From: Sceloporus undulatus
Lineage: Eukaryota > Chordata > Lepidosauria > Squamata > Phrynosomatidae
DNA length: 64,000 nucleotides
NCBI RefSeq assembly: GCF_019175285.1
Contig: NC_056529.1
Coordinates: forward strand, 1,482,385-1,546,384
Direction of reading: 5' to 3'
The position numbers were made by a program, and so were the translations under genes. The notes beneath the pieces are model-generated. The model saw only the letters and a program-made list of their open reading frames with translations, ran no database searches and was not told where the DNA came from. Positions 46,401 to 64,000 of the stretch are shown here, in pieces (position 1 is the first letter of the stretch; each line of letters begins with the position of its first letter).

Positions 46401-48236
46401 GATGGCTCCTGTGCCGCAAGAGAAGGCAGCAGCTGCCAAGGAATTTCTAAAAGGGGGCTTCTTTTTGAGAAGCCGTGTCAATAGAGACATGTCTGGGTCT
46501 TTCCATCAAAATGGAAAATGCAACTGTTAAAATAAAATAAAATACGGTGCCAAAATAGTCTAAAGGCGCCAGATCCTTTCTGATCTTGGAGGTTAAGCAG
46601 GGTCAGCCCTGGTTAGTGCTTGGATGGGAAACTGCCAAGGAATACCAGGTGCTGTAAGCTGTATTTTCAGTAGAAAGAACTGCCAAAACCCCACCTCTGA
46701 AGATTACTTGACTAAAAACCCTACAAGAATTATAGGGTCAGCAGGTGGCTTGAAGGCACAGGCACACACGCACTTTCCCAAGTGTCATGATCTGGAACTT
46801 CAGTGAACAGACTTCTTCCCATTAAAGTTAGAAAATGATTGCTTTACATGTCACTGAATCACTGGCTGTGAAGAAACCAGCTCCACAGAATACAGTGCTC
46901 AATTTGTCTCTACTCTTCCATCAGGCCTCTAGTTAAAGCTTCATTAGACCCCCGTAGCTCAGTAGTTTGCTCTGAAGAGTCAGGAAAAGGCAGGAGAGGT
47001 CTGACTTCATATGGGAAGAATTAATACAGAAAGTGACTGGGGGTCGGGAGCAGATTGCCATGATGCCTTTTGGGGCGGAGGGCGGGGTGGGTAAATACAT
47101 AGAGGTTGCTGTGAAAGAGTCCATGCTGGAAACCTTGATGCACTGTAAAAACTTGTTTTCTTCAAAATTGGGGCAGAAAAGGTAACCTAAGTCTCTGCAA
47201 CAAACACAGTCCAATAAATGTAAAACAAGAGACAGGAGGAGGAAGAGGACGTCTCCCTTACTGGACATAGATGCTCTCAGATCTGCCAGCATAACCAGGT
47301 TTTCCTGTCTGCAGACTGGTCCTTTCTCCCCTCGTGACTAACATTCAGTTCCGTATTTTGATGGAAAGATGGCAAGTTGGGAGGGGGAGAAAGAAGCATC
47401 ATACTACTTGTCTTTACTGCTCCAGGTGAGCAAATAATTTGAGGCAGATAAGGCGGTTCATGCTGGACACGGAGCTAGGGCATGGATCCGGTGGAGGGTT
47501 CCCACCCCTGCCCCCAAGGGTTGTTTTTGTTTCCCTGAGGCTTGTCAACGCAGCAAAAGCATTTATCATTTTGCCCATCCCAAAAGCTCTTTTTTCCAGA
47601 TGGAAACAGACATACTTCCCATGTACCAAACCTAAGGCTGTCTTGTTCCCAGAGTGCCAGACTTGCCAAAGTGGAGTCATACCAGTGGTTTAGTTCCTCC
47701 CATCCATGAGGGTATGAATGCCTTCCCTGAAGGGATGCCTTCCCTGAAGGACTGAGGTATTATGCAGGGGAATAGCATAGTCGCTGAAGGTGGGGCTGCA
47801 GAAACGGAGCCATTGCTCCGGTGGCAGCAGCCGTGGATGGAGCTGTGGGTTGAGCCTTTGGTAGCTACTTTGTGCCCCTGAATCAGTCAGGGAGAGTGTG
47901 GGACTCACAGAAGGAAGAGCTCATGGCGTCTTGCAGGTGAGTTTTGCAGGGACTGGGGCTGTAGGTGCCTGGTCTGCTTCACCCGTCTCCCTTCCTCAGA
48001 GTTGGGGGCTTCGGTCCAGGGTTCAGCAGCCACTGCCTTGACTTGGGCCAACTGCAAAAAGGGTTCCTTCTTTTTACTTGGTTCTCACTGAAGCCCTGGA
48101 TGGTGCTGAGAGAGGGCCGGGTTCAGTTGGAAGAGCCCTTCCAAGGCCCCAGTCCTGTTAGAACAGTTTGTTATTTCCAGTCGGTCACCATGTTTCTCCC
48201 TTTCAGATCTTGCAAGAGCGCGGTTCGAGGATGTAG
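40473..48236 (+). CDS. KCTD5: KCTD5, BTB adaptor of Cullin-3 ligase (apparent frameshift in exon 1)
   Basis: KCTD5 forms pentamers and brings substrates such as G-beta-gamma to the Cullin-3 ubiquitin ligase. Coding exons: 40473-40851, 40953-41061, 41173-41264, 42348-42443, 43292-43417 and 48207-48236. The BTB domain ([54 protein letters not shown]) and C-terminal domain ([40 protein letters not shown]) are nearly as in human, and the last exon gives ILQERGSRM. The start at 40473 ([11 protein letters not shown]; human MAENHCELLSP) follows the promoter and resembles the human start, but 379 bases lie from there to the first donor, one too many for the BTB frame. In-frame starts exist only upstream (40327, 40372). 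A miscounted base in the Ser/Pro-rich C-run (40560-40735) is the likeliest cause. An alternative last exon at 45408-45452 is listed separately. Confidence 0.92.
41880..42036 (-). mobile_element. tRNA-derived SINE, reversed (tentative)
   Basis: On the minus strand aggttcgagtc (box B) lies after gtgcggcacagtgg (box A-like) with tRNA-like spacing, followed by SINE-like body sequence. It lies in KCTD5 intron 3. Confidence 0.4.
43537..43760. mobile_element. Penelope-like ends in inverted arrangement, copy 2
   Basis: Two copies of the same unit lie head to head. The left one, on the minus strand, has ctgaaga (43659-43665), gccagc/gctggc and aaaacgtc. The right one, on the plus strand, has cacagatgctggcaaaac and catggccacagagcccaaaa. 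Inverted terminal units are known in Penelope-like elements. Both cores carry a change in the gaaac part. Confidence 0.6.
44345..44575 (+). mobile_element. 5S rRNA-derived SINE, copy 1
   Basis: The head (aaagctaaactgggtcag, then ttggtacttggatgggagac) matches the internal promoter of 5S rRNA. The tail, gccataagttgacagg and aggcacacac-like sequence, is that of lizard 5S-Sauria SINEs. Confidence 0.85.
45408..45452 (+). CDS. KCTD5: Possible alternative KCTD5 last exon
   Basis: A strong acceptor (long pyrimidine tract, then tgctcag) precedes 45 bases that join the phase-0 end of KCTD5 exon 5 in frame. They encode [14 protein letters not shown] and a stop. This would replace the usual ILQERGSRM end with an acidic tail. 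The composition, in-frame junction and stop make it more than noise, but no transcript evidence is available. I do not recognise the tail. Confidence 0.45.
   Translation, partial: SEDEETDYNVNDSD
46566..46772 (+). mobile_element. 5S rRNA-derived SINE, copy 2
   Basis: agatcctttctgatcttgga, ggttaagcagggtcag and ttggatgggaaactgcc follow 5S rRNA from the middle to the 3' end, closer to it than copy 1. The tail, tatagggtcagcaggtggct and tgaaggcacagg, matches Sauria-type SINEs. Confidence 0.9.
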
Positions 48237-49600
48237 CTGTGCTCCAGAACGGAATGACAAAGACCTTTCTTTTGAATCGCCGCACAAAGATGCATGGCAC
48301 CAGGAGGAAGCCGCTTTTCCTTCCACATCTTTGTGGGTCTGGATTTTGGGCCTTCTGCGGATGGTGCCCCCTCCTGGGCCCTGATGCCTGCTGGCCATTG
48401 TGCTGATCCTGGCCTCATGGAAGACACCACAGACGGCCCTTGTGCCCAGGGCTGCACCTGCTTCCCCACCGGTTGGTCTGCCACCTGGCCCAGGGCTCCC
48501 TGGACAAAGCCTTCTTCGCTGCCAGGGACTGGCTTGAACTTCCTTGGTGCCATGTCTCCTCTGGGAGCCTCTCTCTCTCTGAGAAAGATGGACGCTGACC
48601 ACACGCAAGCAGCCATGGGCCTCTCCTGGGCTATTCAGCCGTGCATCTGCCGCCCCCTGCTTTTGGCCTCTGTCTCTGAGGAGGCCTTTCTCTCTTGCAA
48701 GCGTCACTTTGGGGCCAAACGAGGAGCGATGTCTTCCTTTCAGAGCCAAGGGCCCAGAGGGGCCTCAAGAGACTTTAGGGGCACCTGAGAACAGGAGGCA
48801 GCCCTGGCACCCCAGTCTCCAGACTGGTCCAGATGGTCTCTGGGGGGGTCTGCTGGCCCAGAAGCCAAGGAGCGAAAGCAGGCCTTCCTGCAATTCTCGG
48901 CTGGACGCTTGCAGTCATTCTCTTGTCATCTATGCATCCCTTTGTGGCGTTTTGGAAAGCACTGGTTTCCTTAAGAGAGGCCTGTGGCCAATGTGAAGAA
49001 ACGCGACTGGAGCTGTTTAGTGCGCTGTGTTTACAGGAAACTTCATGGCATGCTTTTGAAATAGACTATAAGAGAGAAGAGCCATGCCTTTCTCAGCTGC
49101 CCCTACATTGGACTCTTTCGTTAGAGGACTTGCAGGAGTCTTGCATGGACTCGGCCTCTGCCCTCGGCCTCTTTCCCGCTCAGGCTGGGCTCCGCAGAAG
49201 GACGGAGGGAGGCTAGGGCTGGGCTGCATTCGCCGAAATGAGGCTGTGATTCTGGGAGTGAAGTGTTTCTACTTTTATACTTTTCTAGGCCTCTGTCTTT
49301 CATTTCCTTAAAGCGAGTATCAATCATGTTTCCTCTGAAGAGTAGCGTCTTATTTCTGGCGCCTAGGGAACCGAGCGCGCTGCTGCCCACGACCCCCTTC
49401 CGCAGCCTCTCCGGGGAAGCAGCCGCGGCGGAGGCGCGGTCGACTCTGCGGCTCCTTGTCCTTCAACGGGAGGAACGGCGCGTTCCCTGGCGTCCGTCCC
49501 TTCGGAGCGCCCTTCTCTCCCGCGGAAGGAGGAGAAGGACGCGTCCAGCCAGCACTCACTTTCTCCCCGGATCCAGCGCGTACTCCTTCGACCGGAAGAA
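48237..49600. other. KCTD5 3' untranslated region and KCTD5-UBE2I gap
   Basis: No coding exon seen. The first part is expected KCTD5 3' untranslated sequence. Composition turns CpG-rich from about 49360 into the UBE2I promoter. Confidence 0.45.
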
Positions 49601-49937
49601 AGCGGGCCTCCGAGGCTTCCGTACTTTCCGGACAGCGCTTCAGACTCCGCCCCCGTCGCGCCGCAGAGCCAATCGGATGGCCCGCGAACCCCATCCGGGT
49701 CCTCGCCGGGAACCGCCCCGTCCGCCCGGTCTCCATAGCAACCCGCCCCTTCCGCGCCTCCCTATTGGCCGCGGGTCGGAGGCGGAGCCTCCCTGAGCCC
49801 GCTCCGGCCTCCCGCGCGCGCATTGGCGCTCACTGCGCAGGCGCTATCGGGCGGACGGGTCGCGTCGAGGGACGTTCTGAAGCGACGCGCTGCGCTTCCT
49901 GCGAGGGAAAGTCCAAGCTCGAGACAAAAGGGGGGAG
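49601..49937 (+). promoter_or_regulatory. UBE2I CpG-island promoter and noncoding exon 1
   Basis: CpG-rich with CCAAT boxes in both directions (gccaat near 49668, attggc near 49764 and 49822) and an NRF1-like tgcgcaggcgc (49834-49844). A donor gag/gtgagt at 49937 would end a noncoding first exon that splices to the exon carrying the start codon at 50280. Confidence 0.6.
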
Positions 49938-50222
49938 GTGAGTAGGAAACATCCGGGTCATTGGCCGCCGCTGCCGCCGCCTGCATCCGGGACACGCGCC
50001 TTTGGCCACTACGCGGTAGGCCTCCTCCTCCTCCGCCGAGGAACGGAGCGAGCGAGCGAGAAAGCGAGCGAAGAGGCCCCGGCGGGAGTAGGCCTGTGCC
50101 TGCGCCTCTGGGCCCCGAGGGCGGTCGGTCAATCGGTCGGGCCAGGAAGGGGCGGCCAAGGTCAGGGGGGTCCGTGCCGGTCGAGGCCTCCCTCCTCCTC
50201 CCGGTGCCTTTGCGGCCTCTGA

Positions 50223-53349
<3,127 letters not shown>

Positions 53350-53898
53350 GCTTCTGTCATCCAGCATCTTTAAAGGAAGGGATTAATTGGCAAGAACTTG
53401 TTTACAAAACTTTTGCAAATCTAATGTCGCTATGTACAATTAATAGTCACTTAGGGGAGGGGGTTGTCTGTGTGCCATTTTCCATATTCGCCACTTGTAT
53501 ACAGTTCTAAATTTGCTGAATTGCCCCCCGTTTTTTCATACAGGGTCTCTTCCTTCAGTCTTTTGTATTTTTGATTGTTACGTAAAACTTGCTTTTATTT
53601 TAATATTGATGTCAGTATTTCAACTGCTGTAAAACTATAAACTTTTATACTTCTATAAATTCACTAGTATCTCTAGTTTCTTTGCTCTCTGATGCAGGCA
53701 TGCTTTAAACTGTTTAGAATACTTTGCCTCTACTTGGCTGTAAGAATAAAACCAACCCTCTGCCCTTTTTTGTCTTCTATCAGTAAGGAATTAGGTTGTT
53801 GTTGCTTAGAAGCCTCAGATCCAAAGTCAGCCAGCATCTTGATTCTGCATCACTTCCTTTGTGTTTATGGCGTTTTGTCTGTGTTGCTGTTTAGAGTA

Positions 53899-53904
53899 AA
53901 TAAA
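53899..53904 (+). terminator. UBE2I polyadenylation signal (AATAAA)
   Basis: AATAAA 550 bases after the UBE2I stop, followed by a T/G-rich stretch (ttgttgtctctttttt). An earlier AATAAA lies near 53746. Confidence 0.7.
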
Positions 53905-54421
53905 CTGTTTCTATAAAGCTTGTTGTCTCTTTTTTCCCCCATAATAATTCTTCTGTCACTTCCCTAGAAGCCCCTCCGGCAACCACTTGCCACATTCAGT
54001 CCAGGCAGCAGCCAGGGCAGCGCTGGTTGCATGGACTGGCCAGTTGGCAATACCACCGAACCCCTTGCTTTTGTTGAGCCAACAGATCTGGGAGAGGAGA
54101 CCCACCACTCTTGCGGTAAAGAAAGCTGCATACATTTCACTGCTGTTAATGTGGAAATCATCTAACCCTGATGCTTGAATCTGGGAACTGTAACAGTAAC
54201 ATGGCTGTTGCTGTAATCATCTTCATGATCCTGTGAGAACAACATGCCCAACATCAGAGAGAAGTTTATACTTTAACTTCTTGTGCGATTGTCAAACATC
54301 TTTTCTCCTTTTCACCAAAGCCCTCTATTGTCCTTCATGAAGGGGGCTGACTAATCAAGCAACATCCTTGGCAGAAAATGCTCTTAGGTAAGCAATTATG
54401 AGTACCTGTGTTTACAGGGTA

Positions 54422-54645
54422 CAGTGGTGCCTCGGGTTACGAAATTAATTCGTTCCGTGGCACTGTTCGTAACCCGAAAAGCCTTCGTAAGCCGAATTGC
54501 CATAGGCGCTAATGGGGAAAAGCCGCGGTTCCTTTTAAAATAGCGCCGAAGTTTTTTCGTAACCGGGAACAATTATTCCCAATGGCATTTTTTCGTATCC
54601 CGAAAAATTCGTAACCTGGGTATTTCGTATCCCGAGGTACCACTG
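54422..54645. mobile_element. Tc1/mariner-type MITE with TA target duplication
   Basis: The 224-base element is flanked by TA on both sides (54420-54421, 54646-54647). The ends cagtggtgcctcgggttacg and the complement of tatcccgaggtaccactg are inverted repeats, with further inverted blocks (cgtaacccga) inside. It has no transposase. Confidence 0.9.
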
Positions 54646-55195
54646 TAGCTACAAAAATTAAAAGTAAACAAATATGGAACATTACCAAAGTGTACACTTT
54701 GGCCAGCCTGAAAACAGAAACAAACCATAATTGTAATTTTTAAAGTTTGTATCTTAGAAGTGGACACAATATACACAGTCGTTCTAAAAGATATTAATGA
54801 GTGGGTTTTACCTTCTCAAAACAAGGAAGGGAACAATGGAGGAAAAATTGCTCAGCTCTCAGGAATGCCAGGATGAGGGTCTCTCTTGGGCGGCAGAACC
54901 AGGGCTCAGAGGGTCACTGTCAACAGAAGGCCTGCTCTCCCTGTTGGCTCAACCCATTTGCCCCATCCCCATCTTTGAGTTCCAGGGTACTTTATAATGG
55001 AAACTGGCATGACAGACTGCATAGAATCCCTCCACTCCAAACTCACCCCACACACTCAACACACAAACAATACAGTTTCAAAGGAGTCCAAGCCCCTGAA
55101 AGTGAACAAGGTGCAGAAATGCAATTAGCTGGGTGCTTACGGTTCTGCGTTCCTTAGCACCAAAGCCTCTATTTTGCAGGACAGTTTTAAAGTTA

Positions 55196-55285
55196 TGTAG
55201 AGAGATCTTATTGCACCTTTGAGACTTAACTGAAAGAAAAAAGTTGGCAGCACAAGCTTTTGTCGACTAGTCTTTCTCAGATGCG
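55196..55285. repeat. Unclassified interspersed repeat, copy 2
   Basis: gtagagagatcttattgcac, cctttgagacttaactgaaa and aagttggcagcacaagcttt pair with 36541-36625. It lies between UBE2I and TSR3. Confidence 0.6.
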
Positions 55286-55993
55286 TTTTTGAAGTTAAAC
55301 ACTCATATTAATTCTCTCCCCGCTGAAACATGCCTTTTTTCTCATCTGATGAAAAACCAGTGAACCTTTCTCTCTTGCATGGCACCTTGCTCCATTTTAC
55401 CAGAAACCAAGGTAAGCTTTCTGTCACTGCTTTTCTTATTATCTGTCCAGAAAAGGGGACCAGGGACATCAGATTCTATCCCTTCATCTATCTTTGCGGA
55501 GGAAGGCAAAACCATGACCTAGACTGCCTGGTCTTGTAACAGCAATGCAGCTGACCCTCAAGCTCAAAGGAGAAGCAAGCCAGAAGGCTTGGATGACACT
55601 TTACTAGCCAGGGCAGCAAATGCCCTATTCGCTGCCCGCCAGCCACTTGCAGCCTCTCCCAGGTAGATTCTCAGAGAGGGAATGGCAGGATTTCCAGAAA
55701 CACATGGAGGCAAGAGCCCTTCACTGTTTCTTTCCTTTAAACATACTGACAGTTTCCTTATAGCAATACCCAATCAAGACACGAAACTGGTAAGAAAAGA
55801 AAATGGGGAGGAGGCTGTTGCAGTAGAGGAATTTACTAGGCAAGCCCAGTCCAAGTGTGAGCCAAAAAGCCACTCGCTGGATGGGGAAGGTGACTGACAA
55901 AAGCCCGTAGCCGATGAATGGCTCCTCTTTCCGTGGTTGGGAGTGGAAACAAGGTTAATTCTAAGTGTGTTTTTGCCAAAGCACTGACAAGTC

Positions 55994-58935
55994 TTAGGGC
56001 CGGAGAGTCACTATGTCTTCCATGGCCTCCTGTGCAGCCGGCTTGCTGGGAACAGCGCTGGGGGCATTCAAATCCTCAGGAGTGCTGCTGTCGCTGCTGT
56101 TGCTCTTTTCATCCTCATCTCCTGATGTTTCTTCCTCCGAACTTTCATCTTCGTTAATCCGTCTGCAACCGGAGACCATCATTAATGCAAGCCAATAATA
56201 AGTCCAGAAGGTATTGAAAGGAGAACCTTAGAGGACTTACTGTGAAACTCCAACTGGCCTGTTGGGATTAGAAAACTCCACCCCAGAGTCAACATCAAAG
56301 GGGTCTGGAAACAAAGAAATCAGGACTATTATGCTCTTCCCTTTTTCTTTCTTGAAATGTCAGCAAGAAAACCATTTCTATAAATCTCACTGTACAAGAT
56401 ACAAATACTTAAGACGTAACTGTAAATAAAACTACAAGTACGATGAAGTCCCAGCAAGGTAGGGCTAATGCGCAGCTGTCCATAAGGGCCCAAAGCATTG
56501 GCTGTCAGCAGGCAGAGGGATGTGTAGGCCTGCCCCAGACGCAGGGCATCCTTGCGCCTGTTCTGCCTGGCTTAAACCGAACTCCAAAGAACTGGGAAGT
56601 ATCTGGTTTAGGCTGAAAGGGATGGTCCTTCCAGCCTCTTAACTGAGGGCAAAGTGTAAGCCAGTGATGCATGTACAGGGAAACATGGCAGCTTGTCAGA
56701 GAGGCCAAAAGGCCAAAGAGACCTGGCACATGAACTTAAGGGGGCAATTTAAGGGGGGTTATTGGGAGCGTCTGATGCAAAACGCAAGAAACGAGCCCGT
56801 GGATTTACAGGACTTAATGGTAGATGCCACCTATTCAGGAACAGCAGAAAAGTGTATCATGGAGGTGGCAATACACTGAGTGTTAGGGAGGAAGCAATAA
56901 ACCGGCCTGGATCCTCCTAGCATTTCTTACCCATTTCCAATTCTTCCTTTTCTTGTGCATGAGCCAAAAATTCTCTCTCTACTTTCAGCACTTCCTCTTC
57001 ATTGGCACAGGCAGCGTATTTCTCTAGGAGATCTCTATTCAGATCAAGGAACGCTTCTCCCCACTTAAATTTGTGCAAAAGAACTGTGGCAAAATCAGAG
57101 AATCCTAAAACAAGAAAGAGATGGGCATCCGTTGTCAAGCTTCTAGTAACTGTGTAAAACCCAGCCCTTCACTTCTCTGCATCTGAAGCTCTGGCTGCAA
57201 CGCTACATACACTTTATTGACACATGAGGGAACTCTGAAGGCGGAGGTCTCCAAAGTCTGAGCTGAAATCAAAAACAAAGAAGAGTTCTACCTACAAAGC
57301 AGTATATGCCTCTAAGGAAATGCAGCCTGGCCTATCTTTAGCTTGAAGTTAACTCTGTGCCTACCCTTAGTCACGCTGTAGCAGTTAGTAGCTCCTTCCT
57401 GCCTCTGTGTGACCAAAGCCCCTCACTCTGGACTGGCCAGAGCAGTGGTTCCCAACCTTCCTAATGCTGTGCCCCTTTAATACAGTTCCTCATGTTGCGG
57501 TGACCCAAACCCATGAAATTATTTTCGTTGCTACTTCATAACTGTAATTAAATAGGTGTTTTCCAGTGGTCTTAGGCGACCCCATGAAAGGGTCATTTGA
57601 CCCCCAAAGGGGTCCCGACCCACAGGTTAGGAACCACTGGGCTAGAGCCACAGAGCCCCCCATTCACGGAGCACCCTGGCCGGCTCCAGTGTCTGGATAT
57701 GTGGCCAGCCCTCTGCTCTCCTCCAGACATAACAGGCAGCGGGTGGGGGCTCTGCGGAGGGTCTAGGGGAGCCCCATAGTACCCCAACACTATGCTGGGC
57801 CGTGCAGGAGGACAGCCAAAGGATGCAGAGAGAGCAGCAGGGCAGAGGGGCTCTCAGGAGCAGAAGGAAGAGCGGGAAACAAAGCTCCTGCAAGATCAGC
57901 ATCGCTAGGGACTCCTCTAGTGATCCAGGGAGATCAGAAGGACCGCTTCTTCTCCATCCTCACCCACAATGCAGAGAGCGGCAGCAAAGGCTTCCACGCA
58001 GGAGAGCTTCCAGGGCCGGCCATAATTCACAGGGTTTGCAGCCACCAAGAAGGGCAGCAGCCGCAGGCAGCCTCCCTTCGTCTTGCTCAATGGCGTCTGG
58101 TCCAACTTGGCCCACGAACAGTCGATGGCGGCCACTCCGCTCTGGGCCACCGTCTCCCTGGGAAAGAGGCAGATGTGCTCAGGAGCGCCGGGGCCTCTGC
58201 CACCGCTCTCCCTCCCTGCGCTTTAGAGACGGAGGAAGGGCTGCCCACAGGCCCTGGGAGGCCAAGAGGCAGAAGCCGGAGGCTGGCGTCCCTCCTCCGC
58301 CGGGGCTCAAAGGAGGCAGGGCCCGGGCGGTTTCTTGGGGGCGATTCTCAGAGGCTGTTTGCTTTGCCTGTGACCTTCGGCGTCTCAGGAAAGCCTTTGG
58401 AGGCAGGGAACCCCGGGGCCAGGGCTGCTCCTGCCTCTGCAGAGACGGGGCCTCCGGACCATGGCCTCCCAGGGCCCCCTTCGCAGCCCCAGAGGCCGAA
58501 GCCCTGGGGAAGACTCCCTTCCTCGCAGGCCGCCCTGCCTGCCTTCCTTCCTGGGCCCCTGTCCTACCTGTCGGCGGGGGAGAGGCGTCGGTGGGCGGCG
58601 GGGCTGAGGACCAGGCCCCCGAAGCGCCTCCCGAGAGGCAGCGTCCGCGCCAGCCCCTTCCGCGCCAGCCTCCGCCCGGTGCAGCGCCGGCGATCGCACT
58701 GGCCCAGCTCCCACAGGAAGAGGCGCGGAGGGGCAGCGGGAGACGGGGCCCCGCCAGCGCCCGGCTCCGGCTCCAGGGAGGCTGCGGGAGACAGAGAGCT
58801 ATCCGGGCTCAGCCTTCGCGCCGCCTCCTCCTCCTCCTCCGAGGCCCCTCTGCGCCGAGGCTCGCCTTCGCCTTCCCCTTCTGCCGGCCCGGCCCTCGGC
58901 CTCCTCCTCGCAGCCCTCCTCCGCTGGCGACCCAT
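55994..58935 (-). CDS. TSR3: TSR3, 18S rRNA aminocarboxypropyltransferase
   Basis: TSR3 moves the acp group of S-adenosylmethionine to the hypermodified uridine of 18S rRNA (m1acp3-psi) late in 40S assembly, mainly in the cytosol. Exons: 58935-58568, 58157-57964, 57104-56931, 56304-56241 and 56162-55994, giving 322 residues (human about 312). Visible blocks are a basic, low-complexity start ([12 protein letters not shown]), [20 protein letters not shown] and [10 protein letters not shown]. Then come [36 protein letters not shown] and [15 protein letters not shown], which form the cofactor site, then [39 protein letters not shown] and an acidic tail ([10 protein letters not shown]). All junction phases agree. 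It is head-to-head with GNPTG, as in human. Intron 2 (57105-57963) carries a SPIN element. Confidence 0.95.
57443..57639. mobile_element. SPIN-type hAT element, non-autonomous
   Basis: Ends cagtggttcccaacctt and ggttaggaaccactg are near-perfect inverted repeats. The body reads acagttcctcatgttgcggt, ttcgttgctacttcataact, gtggtcttaggcgacccc and ggggtcccgacccacagg, as in SPIN (SPACE INVADERS) elements. Flanks ggccagag (57435-57442) and ggctagag (57640-57647) are an 8-bp target duplication with one difference. Length 197 bases; no transposase. Confidence 0.93.
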
Positions 58936-59018
58936 CGCCGCCTCGCCGCTGCCCTCCTCGCGCTTCCGGGTCGGAGGCCAACCGGAAGAAGAACCTCGGC
59001 CACTTCCGGCGGAGCAAG
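58936..59018. promoter_or_regulatory. Divergent TSR3/GNPTG promoter
   Basis: Only 83 bases lie between the two start codons. They include three ETS-type sites (cttccgggt near 58962, accggaag near 58981, acttccggc near 59003) and no TATA box. The GNPTG start codon lies in caagatggcagc, a YY1-type site. ETS plus YY1 with divergent genes is a known bidirectional design. Confidence 0.75.
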
Positions 59019-63982
<4,964 letters not shown>

Positions 63983-64000
63983 GTAAATCTCCCACTTCTG

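Noticed and set aside
44345-46660. 5S rRNA genes
   Set aside because: Only the middle and 3' parts of 5S are present, with many changes, and both copies run into a SINE tail. They are SINEs, not rRNA genes.
46951-47000. Possible tRNA-like start (cccgtagctcagtagttt)
   Set aside because: It resembles a tRNA A box, but I could not find a matching B box or acceptor stem in the following 80 bases.

Overview
This is a nuclear window from a vertebrate, almost certainly a squamate reptile (lizard-like). The evidence is three-fold. The genes are spliced with GT-AG introns and encode unmistakable vertebrate proteins. The repeats are those of squamates: CR1/L3 LINEs ending in ATTCTATGATTCT-like tails, L2-type tails followed by (ATT)n or (ATC)n, 5S-rRNA-derived SINEs, a Sauria-type tRNA SINE and a SPIN hAT element. 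Intergenic gaps are short and rich in GC and C-runs, as on a gene-dense small chromosome. I identified everything from sequence by recall; no database was searched.

Left third (1-26 kb): NSMCE1 (minus strand, 3' end cut by the window) is head-to-head with IL4R, with 133 bases between the two start codons. IL4R, IL21R and IL9R then follow in tandem on the plus strand. All three are class I cytokine receptors with WSxWS boxes and a shared intron-phase series. They would let cells respond to IL-4/IL-13, IL-21 and IL-9 through the common gamma chain, JAK1 and STAT proteins. In human, IL9R lies elsewhere (Xq/Yq pseudoautosomal region), so its place here beside IL21R is informative.

Middle (26-49 kb): PDPK1 (PDK1 kinase, 14 coding exons, complete) and KCTD5 (Cullin-3 adaptor; six coding exons, an apparent frameshift or unusual N-terminus in exon 1, and a possible alternative last exon). 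Their introns hold two copies of a foldback MITE, two L2 LINE ends, CR1 pieces, 5S-derived SINEs and Penelope-like fragments with a hammerhead-ribozyme-like core.

Right third (49-64 kb): UBE2I (UBC9, complete, protein as I recall the human one), then TSR3 (minus) head-to-head with GNPTG (plus, 3' end outside the window), with 83 bases between start codons. TSR3 intron 2 carries a SPIN element with a near-perfect 8-bp target duplication. GNPTG intron 5 carries a 106-bp minisatellite split by a 345-bp hAT element with a perfect 8-bp target duplication. A Tc1/mariner MITE lies between UBE2I and TSR3.

The human counterparts map to 16p12.1 (NSMCE1, IL4R, IL21R) and 16p13.3 (PDPK1, KCTD5, UBE2I, TSR3, GNPTG), so the window joins blocks that are far apart in human. 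I saw no CRISPR array, operon, recognisable LTR retroelement or tRNA gene. I do not see a wholly new biological system. The most unusual points are the compact IL4R 5' end (a probable 54-base intron and a missing signal-peptide intron), the IL9R tail with FLPQ where human has the STAT-docking YLPQ, the alternative KCTD5 exon, and the ribozyme-like Penelope relics.
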